Assembly: GCF_042679565.1 (NCBI RefSeq)
Contig: NZ_JBHTMY010000001.1
Span: forward strand, 248,001-312,000
DNA from: Namhaeicola litoreus
GTDB taxonomy: Bacteria > Bacteroidota > Bacteroidia > Flavobacteriales > Flavobacteriaceae
Reading direction: 5' to 3'
Length of the DNA stretch: 64,000 bases
Shown piece after piece: positions 26,057 through 34,579 of this stretch. Numbering within the stretch: the first letter of the stretch is position 1; the number at the start of each line of letters is the position of its first letter. Position numbers and translations under genes: made by a program. The notes below the pieces were generated by a model. The model did no database searches, had not been told where the DNA came from, and worked only from the letters and a program-made list of their open reading frames with translations.

Positions 26057-27316
26057 GTGGTCGATGGATTTAAAATATCGACCCCTGTTTTTGACTACGA
26101 CAAGATCGCAAGAGGTTCGTATCTTGATTTTACCCAAGTACGAGATGCGGAAACAAATAATCCAGTTGTAAACCAGTTTGGGAATAGTCACATTTCTGCA
26201 AAGTATCAAGGACTAACTTTCATCATCTACTTTAATTCGGATCAACCTTCCAGATTACTAATTACCGGTAGCTTTCACATATATTTCAATTCTGGCGCAC
26301 ATAATGCAAATGTCTTTACTTTTTTGAACTTCCTTGATGTTCTCCAGGATCTGCAGGATAAGTTTAACCTACAATGGAACCACTGCTATTTTCATAATCT
26401 TGAATTCGGGGTCAACATCATTCCTCCGGTAAAATCAAGTATCATTCTAAAAGGGTTACTGTCTCATTCCAACAGTCCCTTTAAGCAGATATCTATGGAT
26501 AAGGCTAATTACTACCAAGCCCAACATGCCAATTATTACATTAAGGCTTACGATAAAGCAAAACAAAATCGTCATATAACAGGTGTCCCTAAAGAGTTAC
26601 TAAGAATTGAACTGAAATATGTCAAGATGAATGATATTGTTAAGTATTTGAATAATCTTAATATCCACACCGGTAACAAACTCTCTGTTGCAGATACTGG
26701 CAATATTGATTTATGGAAAGCGCTTGGTGATCTAATTGTTAATAAATGGAATGAAATTCTATTCTTTGATTATACCATAAACAGAAAGAGGCTTTCAAGA
26801 AAACAAAAATCTCAATATGATCAGTATTCTAATGTCCACTTCTGGGAAGGACTATCAAGACAGAAAAAGTACAAAGAACTAATAAAATTCAAATCTTTTA
26901 CAGAAAACCATTCCGATCATTTACAAGATAAGATTGCAACTCTTATTATTTCTAAACTGCAGGAATTACTTTCAGAAACATCTCCTACAATTTCCGAACA
27001 ACCAAGGTTGTCCATAGATAGTACAATTTCTACTACTTTTGATTATAAAATATTAACTATCAGTAATTTAATAGAAAAATATGGAGACATATTTACCAAC
27101 TCTAAAGGTGATTGCCCTTTAGTAACCTATGATAATGTTGAAGAAATTACTGGTGCACTTTTTGAAATAAAAGAGAGGGAGGAAGGGAGACGGATTAACA
27201 GTATATTAATTCGGTTAAATGGTCAACTTATACCATGGTTCAATTTATCACATTTTGATAAAGAAACACCAAACTACCAAGAGTGGATAAATCAACCAGG
27301 AGAATTGCCTTTCTGA
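26057..27316 (+). CDS. Putative rolling-circle-type replication initiator
   Basis: This 419-residue protein starts at GTG, 4 nt after the previous stop. The region 100-220 recalls replication initiators of small rolling-circle replicons and filamentous phages. Visible are HCYFHNLEFGVNI, YYIKAYDKAKQ with a candidate Tyr, and LLRIELKYVKM. The C-terminal 150 residues contain a helix-rich part and a separate DNA-binding-like end. I cannot see a canonical HUH motif, so the family is uncertain. Last gene of the integrase-side operon. Confidence 0.5.
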   Translation: MVDGFKISTPVFDYDKIARGSYLDFTQVRDAETNNPVVNQFGNSHISAKYQGLTFIIYFNSDQPSRLLITGSFHIYFNSGAHNANVFTFLNFLDVLQDLQDKFNLQWNHCYFHNLEFGVNIIPPVKSSIILKGLLSHSNSPFKQISMDKANYYQAQHANYYIKAYDKAKQNRHITGVPKELLRIELKYVKMNDIVKYLNNLNIHTGNKLSVADTGNIDLWKALGDLIVNKWNEILFFDYTINRKRLSRKQKSQYDQYSNVHFWEGLSRQKKYKELIKFKSFTENHSDHLQDKIATLIISKLQELLSETSPTISEQPRLSIDSTISTTFDYKILTISNLIEKYGDIFTNSKGDCPLVTYDNVEEITGALFEIKEREEGRRINSILIRLNGQLIPWFNLSHFDKETPNYQEWINQPGELPF

Positions 27317-27340
27317 AAACTTATACAATTAAAAAAATGT

Positions 27341-27435
27341 ACTATAGCAATTTGAACCCTATTTTGGCACTGTTCTACCAAAAAGTCAAAAACGTTTATA
27401 TTTTGTCGATATGGCATGCTCAAAATAGCACTATA
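27341..27435. other. Nested inverted repeats downstream of the Rep-like gene
   Basis: CTATTTTG (27,359-27,366) pairs with CAAAATAG (27,421-27,428). Each is flanked by CTATAG, at 27,342 and 27,430. The segment lies in the 288-nt gap between the Rep-like gene and the LRR cassette. It could be an origin or a cruciform-prone site, but nothing proves it. Confidence 0.3.
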
Positions 27436-27550
27436 GATTAGTATTGACAAAGCTATTCTAATAACATAATCCTGTTGACAAACTTTTTACAAGACTACTT
27501 TACGTTTTGTTTTGAGCTCAAAAAATAACATCGTTACTATCCCAAAAAAA

Positions 27551-27571
27551 ACCACCCCATATCGAGGTGGT
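27551..27571 (-). terminator. Cassette terminator hairpin 1
   Basis: ACCACC...GGTGGT stem preceded on the plus strand by A7, giving a U run on the minus strand. It lies 33 nt after the stop of the LRR lipoprotein at 27,605. The motif and the following GCAATTTATT resemble those at 28,896 and 47,406. Confidence 0.65.
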
Positions 27572-27604
27572 ATGAGCAATTTATTTTTGCCAAGGTTTAG
27601 ATAA

Positions 27605-28654
27605 TTAATATCCGCAGTCTTCTGAGAATGTTGTCCATGGATCAATATTATATGATCTTATTTGTGTAAAAAAATTTTGATCTATTGATATACAAGTTAA
27701 ATTTGGATTATTTGCTGTATATAAAAACGCAAATCTCCATACTTCTGGGTCAAAACTACCTGCTATATCTCTTAGATTTAAGTATGAAAGATTGCAATTA
27801 TTTACACTAAAATTTCCAATAGTACAACCGCTAATGTCGACACTTTCTAGCTGTGGATTGTTGGATATAGATAATCCGGACGCACTTAATCCATGAGCTT
27901 CAAAGGTTCTAAATAAATTATATGAAAGATTAATACTAGCATTTCCTGATAGCCCTTCTTCTGGCAATAAAATAGTTTCTAATTTGTTATTATAACCTAC
28001 TATTATATTTAATTTATTACTTTTTCGAAGGTCAACCATTTTTATGCTATTATCATAGAAGAGTATTTCCTTTAGTTCAGGTAACCAAGTAACATTTAAA
28101 TCAATCAATTCATTTTTGGGGCATGATACTATTCTTAAAGCTTTATTTTTAATAAGGTTCAGACTCTGAAGCCTATTGTTATTAATATATAATTCTTTTA
28201 ACATTGTATTTTTGCTGAGGTCAATGGATTTAATGTTATTATTAATAACCCGCAGTATCTGTAGATTTTTAAAATCTTCAATTCCTGTAAGATCAGCAAT
28301 ACCAAGATTATTTAAGTGTTTTGGAAAGCATTTAATGTCAGCAATATTAGAAGTAAGTACATAATTATCTAAAAAGTCATCATACCCGAAATCAATAAGT
28401 GCTTGTTCAAAAGCATCGTCAGGAACATACGTATACCCACATCTACCTAATTTATCACCATGCTTTAAATGGGCGTTTAGAGCATTTTCAGAAATACTCA
28501 ATGTTTTCCAAGTATCGGTGTCAGAATCATAGTGGCAAACCTCAATTTTTGGTAGCTGTTTTTCAGCGGAAAGGTCAATGATTGGATCGTCTTCTTTTTC
28601 ACAAGAGCCGAATAAGAAAATCGAAAGGGTCAGTAAATAAAAATACTTTTTCAT
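27605..28654 (-). CDS. Leucine-rich-repeat lipoprotein (copy A)
   Basis: This is a 349-residue surface or periplasmic lipoprotein. The signal peptide and lipobox are MKKYFYLLTLSIFLFGSC. Next comes one CHYD...NALNAHLKHGDKLGRC motif (about 40-72), with two Cys and His residues that might bind metal. Irregular LRRs of the LKxLxIxxNxLxxLDL type cover about 100-340. The C-terminus ends FSEDCGY. The first 58 residues are almost identical to copy B. An ATACCCT palindrome lies 79 nt upstream and a hairpin terminator just downstream. Confidence 0.82.
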   Translation of the reverse strand: MKKYFYLLTLSIFLFGSCEKEDDPIIDLSAEKQLPKIEVCHYDSDTDTWKTLSISENALNAHLKHGDKLGRCGYTYVPDDAFEQALIDFGYDDFLDNYVLTSNIADIKCFPKHLNNLGIADLTGIEDFKNLQILRVINNNIKSIDLSKNTMLKELYINNNRLQSLNLIKNKALRIVSCPKNELIDLNVTWLPELKEILFYDNSIKMVDLRKSNKLNIIVGYNNKLETILLPEEGLSGNASINLSYNLFRTFEAHGLSASGLSISNNPQLESVDISGCTIGNFSVNNCNLSYLNLRDIAGSFDPEVWRFAFLYTANNPNLTCISIDQNFFTQIRSYNIDPWTTFSEDCGY

Positions 28655-28729
28655 ATGTGAGGGGTTTTAAGATAAGTGATATAAACTTACGCTCTATTTT
28701 TTGCCTCTAACATGATAAATATCAGTTAT

Positions 28730-28831
28730 TTATATACCCTCTAAGGGTATTTTTCGCAGTTCTTCCTCTAATTGTTTTAACTTTAGTTTATTTTTCTCCC
28801 TTTCGATTATGTCAAATGCTCTTTTTAAATC
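28730..28831 (-). pseudogene. Coding-like fragment ending in the operator
   Basis: A minus-strand frame of 33 codons, rich in Lys/Glu/Leu (ending LEEELRKIPLEGI), terminates inside the palindrome upstream of copy A. It has no start in frame. An upstream ATG is one frameshift away. It may be a remnant of a small gene or chance. Confidence 0.2.
28734..28750. promoter_or_regulatory. Palindromic operator ATACCCT-nnn-AGGGTAT, LRR copy A
   Basis: ATACCCTCTAAGGGTAT lies 79 nt upstream of the LRR copy A start. It is identical to the site at 48,250 and has the same arms as the LuxR-gene site at 21,864. Confidence 0.7.
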
Positions 28832-28895
28832 TTATATCAATTGATTGCCCATTCTTTTTTTGTCATTATCAAAATCCGTTGAATATATAACATAA

Positions 28896-28917
28896 AACCA
28901 CCCCTTTCGAGGTGGTT
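28896..28917 (-). terminator. Cassette terminator hairpin 2
   Basis: AACCACC...GGTGGTT stem with a CTTTCG-type loop. It lies 30 nt after the stop of LRR copy B and is closely similar to hairpins 1 and 4. Confidence 0.6.
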
Positions 28918-28947
28918 CAAGCTATTAATTTTGTCAGATGTAAATGA

Positions 28948-29949
28948 TTAATATCCGCAATATGTACTAAAACTTGCTGCACTCGAAGTTAAAGTTGCTG
29001 TACCTAAAACCGTCGAACTAACCTTTATACAAGACAATAAATTGTAGCTATCATCCCATACCCCAACAAATTTCAATAGAAAAAGATTAGACAAATCTAA
29101 TTCTGTAATGCGGGTATTATCAAGTTGTATCTGTATTAAATTAACATTATTGGACAGGTCGAGACTTTCTATTGGAACTTGGTAAAGACCAAGCGTTTCT
29201 AATTTTACATTATTTGAAAGATCTATGGACTTTAAGGGAACATTTAAAAGGCTTAATACTTCTAAATTTATATTCTTACTTAGATCAATTTCCTTTAAAT
29301 CGACAGAATAATAATGCTCTAATCCCAAAATTTTTAGATTGATATTTTGGGAGAGATCAATATAGGTAAGTTTATCGGTTGCCGTCTGAAGATGACTCAA
29401 AGATTTAAAATCTTCAATTCCAGTTAGATCTTCTACAATATTGGAGGAAATTCCAGTCCAATTACCGTTTTCGTCATAATAATAGAAACCCAGTAATAGC
29501 TGGGTTACTGAATTTATATTACTTGTCAAAACATAGTTATCTAAAACATCATCATATCCCAATCTAATCAACTCTTTCTCAAATGGATCATCTGGAACAT
29601 AAGTATAGCCCTCTTTACATTCTCCTTCGTAGTCCCCATGATCTAAATGTCCAGCAAGCTCATTCTCATGGACACTAATTGTTTCACGAGTTCCGGTTTC
29701 TTTGTCATAGTGACAAACATTTACTAAATCAGAGCATTGACCTTCATAGTCTCCATGTTTCAAGTGCGCTTTTAAGGCATTTTCATTTATATTAATTGTT
29801 TTCCAAGTATCGGTGTCAGAATCATAATGACAAACCTCAATTTTTGGCAGCTGTTTTTCAGCGGAAAGGTCAATGATTGGATCGTCTTCTTTTTCACAAG
29901 AGCCAACTAAGAAAATCGAAAGGGTCAGTAAGTAGAAATACTTTTTCAT
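28948..29949 (-). CDS. Leucine-rich-repeat lipoprotein (copy B)
   Basis: This 333-residue paralogue of the gene at 27,605 has signal and lipobox MKKYFYLLTLSIFLVGSC. It carries two CHYD...ENALKAHLKHGDYEGQC-type motifs in tandem (about 40-72 and 76-108) where copy A has one. LRRs built on IDLSxNxxLExLxL cover about 160-310. It ends FSTYCGY. The near-identical first 170 bp shared with copy A indicate a recent duplication. An imperfect ATACCCT palindrome lies 79 nt upstream. Likely surface-exposed, with unknown function. Confidence 0.82.
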   Translation of the reverse strand: MKKYFYLLTLSIFLVGSCEKEDDPIIDLSAEKQLPKIEVCHYDSDTDTWKTININENALKAHLKHGDYEGQCSDLVNVCHYDKETGTRETISVHENELAGHLDHGDYEGECKEGYTYVPDDPFEKELIRLGYDDVLDNYVLTSNINSVTQLLLGFYYYDENGNWTGISSNIVEDLTGIEDFKSLSHLQTATDKLTYIDLSQNINLKILGLEHYYSVDLKEIDLSKNINLEVLSLLNVPLKSIDLSNNVKLETLGLYQVPIESLDLSNNVNLIQIQLDNTRITELDLSNLFLLKFVGVWDDSYNLLSCIKVSSTVLGTATLTSSAASFSTYCGY

Positions 29950-30028
29950 GTATGAGGGGTTTAATTTGTTATATATTAAAGATATCCCAAGAGAAATGCA
30001 TATAACATGACAAATATCATCTTTTCAA

Positions 30029-30045
30029 ATACCCTCTCACGGTAT
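30029..30045. promoter_or_regulatory. Palindromic operator (imperfect), LRR copy B
   Basis: ATACCCTCTCACGGTAT has one arm mismatch relative to ATACCCTnnnAGGGTAT. It lies exactly 79 nt upstream of LRR copy B, the same distance as for copy A. A shared block GATATTTxTCATGTTA follows in both upstream regions. Confidence 0.6.
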
Positions 30046-30093
30046 TTTTTATGACCAAGTTGTCAAAAAGTTAACATCAATTTATAAAAAATA

Positions 30094-30120
30094 ACCTCCA
30101 CCCTATCTTCTAGTGGAGGT
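30094..30120 (-). terminator. Cassette terminator hairpin 3 without a gene
   Basis: ACCTCCAC...GTGGAGGT, an 8-bp stem with a T-rich tail on the minus strand. The minus-strand gene it would serve is missing; the next gene to the right is on the plus strand. It may be the scar of a lost cassette. Confidence 0.5.
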
Positions 30121-30149
30121 CCATTAATTCAATTTATTTATTAACCCAA

Positions 30150-30183
30150 GGGGTAGCAGTGTAAAAGCTGTTACCCCTTTTTT
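30150..30183 (+). terminator. Strong plus-strand terminator just before the radC-like gene
   Basis: GGGGTAGCAG pairs with CTGTTACCCC (10 bp with one G-U) and is followed by T6. It ends 13 nt before the ATG at 30,197. No plus-strand gene ends nearby, so it is orphaned or acts as an attenuator for the radC-like gene. Confidence 0.6.
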
Positions 30184-30196
30184 AATTCTATTTATT

Positions 30197-30646
30197 ATGC
30201 AAACATTTGTATCAAAACTCCGTGAAGTAACCGCTGTTTACAAAACAGTAAATGACCTCAACAACATTAAGATAAGTTGTTCTAAAGATGTAGCTGATTT
30301 TGTGAGACGAATCTATCCTGTGGATATCAATATCAGGGAAGCCATGGTTGTCCTATACCTCAACAACTCAAACAGAACAATTGGTTATAGTATCAACAGT
30401 ATTGGCGGTATTACAGGCACTTTGGTCGATGTAAGGCTCATACTAAGGGATGCTTTATTAACCCAGGCTACGGGGCTTATCTTGATCCACAACCATCCTT
30501 CAGGTAGCCTTCAACCAAGCACACCCGATCTGACAATTACAACCAAGGTAAAGGAGTCCGCTAAAATTATGGATGTTAACCTTATAGATCATTTGATATT
30601 AACAGAAGAGAGCCATTATAGTTTTGCTGATGAGGGCAAACTATAA
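30197..30646 (+). CDS. RadC-like JAB-domain protein
   Basis: This 149-residue protein consists of the JAB/MPN metalloprotease-like domain of RadC without its N-terminal helix-hairpin-helix part. The metal-binding signature is LILIHNHPSGSLQPSTPDL, followed by DVNLIDHLILT. Short RadC-like proteins like this are frequent on Bacteroidota mobile elements; their role is not settled. A second copy of the last 75 bp lies at 35,683-35,757. It is convergent with the nuclease gene at 30,691. Confidence 0.87.
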   Translation: MQTFVSKLREVTAVYKTVNDLNNIKISCSKDVADFVRRIYPVDINIREAMVVLYLNNSNRTIGYSINSIGGITGTLVDVRLILRDALLTQATGLILIHNHPSGSLQPSTPDLTITTKVKESAKIMDVNLIDHLILTEESHYSFADEGKL

Positions 30647-30690
30647 CAAATTAGAATTGACCATCAATATTTTTACGGGATTTGAAAATT

Positions 30691-31386
30691 TTACCGCAAG
30701 ACTTCATTATACGATAACGCATATTTACAATATTCGCAATCAGGTGTCTCATCAGGTATTTTATTATTAGATAGGCATTGTTCAATTTCATCAAGTGTAC
30801 CTTCTATCCATTGATCATTTCCAATATAGGGAATGATCTCACAATGAAAATTTATGCTCTCATTAAATTGCTCCTCATTTCGGTTTCCGGTACAATAGAG
30901 AAAGTAAGAAGTATCCGATACGTTCAAACCATTTTTCCTCAAAAGCCATTGGTAGATCTCCATTTGCCTTTTATATCCTGTCATCCAGTCGGAAAGTTCC
31001 ATTACAGGTTCATTCTTGGCGGTTGCTTTGTAATCAACCACATGATATTCTCCTTTAGAGTTTATCCAAAGATCATCAATGCCTCCATAAATATGGAAAT
31101 CACGGTTTTCGTCTTTAAATATCACCCCATGACCCAGAGAATTTCGCCATTTGTCAATCATGGGATGATTTGCAGGAATGGCGTCAAGACCAAAACGATC
31201 TTGAATAGGGTGTTTTGATCCTTCTTGTCGGTGGAAATCAAACTCCTTCTTCAGCAAATGATCCACAGCACTATTCAAGTTAAAAGGGTAACCGGGAGGC
31301 CTTTTTACACCATACTTGATATTTAAGTAAAAACATCGTGGACATTCAATGTAAAGATCAATTTTAGAACGGGAAAGTTTTAACAT
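30691..31386 (-). CDS. Cas4/RecB-like PD-(D/E)XK nuclease with Cys cluster
   Basis: This 231-residue predicted nuclease has the catalytic core IYGGIDDLWIN followed by YHVVDYKAT, giving the D...DxK pattern of the PD-(D/E)XK fold. Cys residues near the N-terminus (IECPRC, about 15-18) and the C-terminal CEYCKY resemble the 4Fe-4S cage of Cas4 and AddB. A C-terminal region QMEIYQWLLRKNG gives the expected helix. No cas1/cas2 or CRISPR array is nearby. It is the last gene of a minus-strand cluster starting at the WYL gene. Confidence 0.78.
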   Translation of the reverse strand: MLKLSRSKIDLYIECPRCFYLNIKYGVKRPPGYPFNLNSAVDHLLKKEFDFHRQEGSKHPIQDRFGLDAIPANHPMIDKWRNSLGHGVIFKDENRDFHIYGGIDDLWINSKGEYHVVDYKATAKNEPVMELSDWMTGYKRQMEIYQWLLRKNGLNVSDTSYFLYCTGNRNEEQFNESINFHCEIIPYIGNDQWIEGTLDEIEQCLSNNKIPDETPDCEYCKYALSYNEVLR

Positions 31387-31402
31387 GATATCAATTTTAG
31401 GG

Positions 31403-31927
31403 TTATTTACAAATTTCTATTTTTATTAAATCACACTCTTTTTTAGTAAGTTTTTCAGCCAAATAAGCAACCAAGGGTGTATCTCCTATTTTTTTGATAG
31501 TAAAATCAATAAAAGGATGTTCCAACCATAACATCATGTTATGTTCATTCCTATTATTCCTATAAAATCGAATCAATAACAATCTTCTTTCATAAGATAG
31601 ATACTGTCTAACATTTGTAATTTCTTTTTTTAACTTTTTGAGTAAAAAACTTCTTTTTAAATTATTTTTCTCCACATGCCTCTCAAAACATTTTATACTA
31701 TGTTCATGCATTTTCATCTTTAATTCAAGATGAGGTTCAAAATCTTTATTCTCATTAACTTTTAAGAACTGAAAGAAACTTTCAAATTTTTTGAATTTCT
31801 CAATAGGAGAAACATATATGTATTTCGCTTCATCTTTTGCAAATGATAAAATGGATTCCACCTCTAAATATTGAGGTTCCAATCTTAACTCAACAGTGTG
31901 CAAAGAGACCAGTTTATTCATACACAT
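31403..31927 (-). CDS. Unknown protein in the WYL/nuclease cluster
   Basis: This soluble, Lys/Glu-rich protein of about 174 residues has no domain I recognise. The middle (about 60-120) is strongly helical with KKLKKEITNVRQYLSYERR. The end contains a compact WLEHPFIDFTIKKIGDTPLV. I prefer the start at 31,927 (MCMNKLVSLHT). An upstream ATG at 31,972 adds 15 residues. The stop is 16 nt before the Cas4-like gene on the same strand, so the two are probably co-transcribed. Confidence 0.55.
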   Translation of the reverse strand: MCMNKLVSLHTVELRLEPQYLEVESILSFAKDEAKYIYVSPIEKFKKFESFFQFLKVNENKDFEPHLELKMKMHEHSIKCFERHVEKNNLKRSFLLKKLKKEITNVRQYLSYERRLLLIRFYRNNRNEHNMMLWLEHPFIDFTIKKIGDTPLVAYLAEKLTKKECDLIKIEICK

Positions 31928-32034
31928 AAAGTTTAGGTTTATTGTGTCAAATTTAGGTCTTAGGTCCGCCAAAAAATGGCGTAGTAATAAAAAATACTGT
32001 TTTTTAGGTCGGATTACTTAATAGAAATCTCTAA

Positions 32035-33645
32035 TTACAGCCCAAGTCGTTCAACTAATTGGGGATCGGCAAACATTTTGGATTCAGGATTTTGTTTAAT
32101 CGCTAAAAGAACCATTTCTTCATTAGCCCGAAGTCTATTACTCGCATATTCAAGGAGATTTCCTTCTTTTACGATAGCGGATCTTACTATCTCAGTATCA
32201 TCTTTTATGTTTTCGCCCGCACATGAGAGACAGTTTGGAAAATGGCTGATAATTTTTCTCATAAAGTCATACTCATTCAAAAATTCGGGAGGAGCTATAC
32301 TTTCAAGAGTACATTGCATATGCGGATACAATTCGTAACCAGCTTTTAAACAAAGAAATAATAGATCTTGATCCCGACGTAAAGATTCATCCGAAAAATT
32401 GAATATCGATCCATCCTCCCCATATTTTTGGAGAGCCTCTCTAAAAAAATCAGCATCTTTACTAAAATTCTCTCCAATTATTTTTCGATAAAGTTGACTG
32501 GCATCATCTTCCCAATTCCAAAATTCAAGGCTACAAGCAAGTAATAATTCCCTATCTGTTTGCCAATCTTCAGGCCAACTTAAAAAATCAACTCCAATTT
32601 CATCCACATCTTCCTCTCTCTGAGCTGCCAAAAATTTATTTTTATCAGAAAAAGCTGCTGCTCTTATTTCAGCATCGTTCTTTAGTTCATCACTTGCATA
32701 ACAATAGTAGAATGGGATTCTATTAATAACCTCGAGCATGATCTCCTTATTATTTCTCCATTCTTCGGATAACCACATGACCAGATCAGAATTCAATTCA
32801 AGCGCTTTTTTGACAAATTCAGGGCTTTCTACGAGTTCTCTAGACACACCGTAATTGACAAGTCTATCCAGACTATATATCTGGCGATTCTTGATAGCTT
32901 CCAAAACCATTTCCTCATCTATACCTATTGACTCATCAGCTGATTGTAAAACCCAGTATCCATAGGTTTTTATTTTTACGGCTTCTTCATAAAAGGATCT
33001 ATCTCGACTAAAATATTCGCGTAATGCCTGAGTGAATAAATTAAGGTTTTCATCGTTCCAACCCAAAATATGATCCTGCAAAGTTGAGAGCATAAAATTT
33101 TTGTCCGACTTCTGACCTGCTGAAAGGGTCGGGAAATAATCTCCATAACCAAAGGTGGGAAATATATAATCGTAATTGATCTGAGTGGTTGGAATTAGGT
33201 TCGTACCTTCTAAAGGTTCAAAATTTTTTGATAAAGGAATTCCAAGGAGCCAATTATTGGTACCATAATGGTCATTAACATAAAATAATTTTGTCTCAAC
33301 CTCAAATGTTTCAGGGACATGCGGATGATTCGTTTTATTTACTTCTTTTTCAATTTGAAAAACCCTAGGAAAATATGGTGGAATATAAATTTTATTCTCA
33401 TCCACATTATCATGGACATACAAGTGAAGATGAAAACGCATAAGGAGCAACAATTCATCATGATCTGATGGATCGTAACTAACATAATAATCCCAGTCAT
33501 CAAGGGGTAGATTAAAATAGGTGTCAAAAAAGTATTGTAATCTTTCCGGAGTGATATGAAAAATTTCTTTTCTATTTGAACTGAGTCCTCGCCCAATTCT
33601 TATGAGCTTTTGTAACTCTTGCTGTAAGGTTTCTAATTGTGTCAT
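32035..33645 (-). CDS. DUF4116 repeat protein
   Basis: This is a protein of about 536 residues. The C-terminal two thirds (about 210-530) consist of roughly 45-residue DUF4116-type repeats. Examples are EEMVLEAIKNRQIYSLDRLV, then NNKEIMLEVINRIPFYY and the last unit LLEYASNRLRANEEMVLLAI. The N-terminal 200 residues are different and lack a recognised domain. Such repeats are usually seen as protein-protein interaction scaffolds. The start at 33,645 (MTQLETLQQELQK) is chosen over 33,672. It lies between the OGG-like gene and the unknown gene on the same strand. Confidence 0.75.
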   Translation of the reverse strand: MTQLETLQQELQKLIRIGRGLSSNRKEIFHITPERLQYFFDTYFNLPLDDWDYYVSYDPSDHDELLLLMRFHLHLYVHDNVDENKIYIPPYFPRVFQIEKEVNKTNHPHVPETFEVETKLFYVNDHYGTNNWLLGIPLSKNFEPLEGTNLIPTTQINYDYIFPTFGYGDYFPTLSAGQKSDKNFMLSTLQDHILGWNDENLNLFTQALREYFSRDRSFYEEAVKIKTYGYWVLQSADESIGIDEEMVLEAIKNRQIYSLDRLVNYGVSRELVESPEFVKKALELNSDLVMWLSEEWRNNKEIMLEVINRIPFYYCYASDELKNDAEIRAAAFSDKNKFLAAQREEDVDEIGVDFLSWPEDWQTDRELLLACSLEFWNWEDDASQLYRKIIGENFSKDADFFREALQKYGEDGSIFNFSDESLRRDQDLLFLCLKAGYELYPHMQCTLESIAPPEFLNEYDFMRKIISHFPNCLSCAGENIKDDTEIVRSAIVKEGNLLEYASNRLRANEEMVLLAIKQNPESKMFADPQLVERLGL

Positions 33646-33689
33646 GGTATAATTCAAAATAACTAATCCCAATTTTGAATGAAATTATT

Positions 33690-34511
33690 TTAAAAGAATT
33701 GGTTATAAACATTCCGCGGATTTTCATAACCACCATTTCCATTTAAAGGCCAACCAAACAAAAAGGTTTCAAGATCACTTAATAAGATCGGGTGATCTAT
33801 CTGATTATTAATTTCATTCAACTGACTATGCATATAACTAAAATAACTGTGATAAAAATTAGGCTTGTCTCTTCTTAGTGTAAATGTTCCAAAGGGTGAA
33901 TCTTGGTTCGAAATTGCATGTGTTAAATTAATTCTTTGGTTCTCATTGACATCCTCATCTGTATGTACTAAATACATAAATGCTTTGGTCAACCATTTAT
34001 CAAGAATAGGTAAGTTATTACCGTCAGAAAAAAAGAAGAAAAATTTAGTAAAAAAAGCATACCCCACACCAGGTATATAATTTGGTTGTTGATATTGAAA
34101 AGAATTGAATAATTGGACTATTTCATTTGGTTCTTGATAATCGACGATATGAATTTGATTTCTTAAATTATCAAAGAATAAATCATCTTCACTATTTAAA
34201 AATAGACTTAAACCTAAAATTCCCTGAGGATATACAACAGTAAAATAAATTCCCCAGCACAAGATCAAAACACAAATTTCTTTAGAGGAATAAAGTCCAT
34301 TAACATCATTAACCAACTCAATTATTTCTTCTCGATTTAATATTATGTGATTTTCTAGAATTAATCGATCTCTTAAATTCGTCAGAAAAGCGGGCTGACC
34401 ATCCCTCCCTTCAACAATATTAATACCAATGTTTAACTGATCAATAATATTGAAACCAACTTGTTCAATGTTCTGAATATGTTGCAGATTTTCTAAGATA
34501 TAAGGGCTCAT
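33690..34511 (-). CDS. OGG-like (HhH-GPD glycosylase-fold) protein
   Basis: This 273-residue protein has a central IPGVGYAFFTKFFFFFS (about 146-162) followed by LPILDKWLTKAF. The pattern matches the helix-hairpin-helix lysine (Lys156) and catalytic-type Asp (Asp171) of 8-oxoguanine-glycosylase-fold proteins. This variant family is sometimes found in defence loci. The N-terminal 140 residues are unusual and acidic. The assignment rests on the short motif, so activity is inference. It lies between the WYL regulator (68 nt upstream) and the DUF4116 gene. Confidence 0.55.
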   Translation of the reverse strand: MSPYILENLQHIQNIEQVGFNIIDQLNIGINIVEGRDGQPAFLTNLRDRLILENHIILNREEIIELVNDVNGLYSSKEICVLILCWGIYFTVVYPQGILGLSLFLNSEDDLFFDNLRNQIHIVDYQEPNEIVQLFNSFQYQQPNYIPGVGYAFFTKFFFFFSDGNNLPILDKWLTKAFMYLVHTDEDVNENQRINLTHAISNQDSPFGTFTLRRDKPNFYHSYFSYMHSQLNEINNQIDHPILLSDLETFLFGWPLNGNGGYENPRNVYNQFF

Positions 34512-34579
34512 AGGTATGAAGATTATAGTTTGAACTCAAAAATATATTATCAGTACGCCAAATATTGACGTACTTCTTT

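Noticed and set aside
26057..27316. Relaxase (MOB) for the Rep-like protein
   Set aside because: No HUH triad or typical MOB motif and no coupling protein nearby. A replication role fits the short motifs better, though weakly.
30691..31386. Cas4-like protein as evidence of a CRISPR-Cas system
   Set aside because: There is no repeat-spacer array, cas1, cas2 or effector anywhere in the window.
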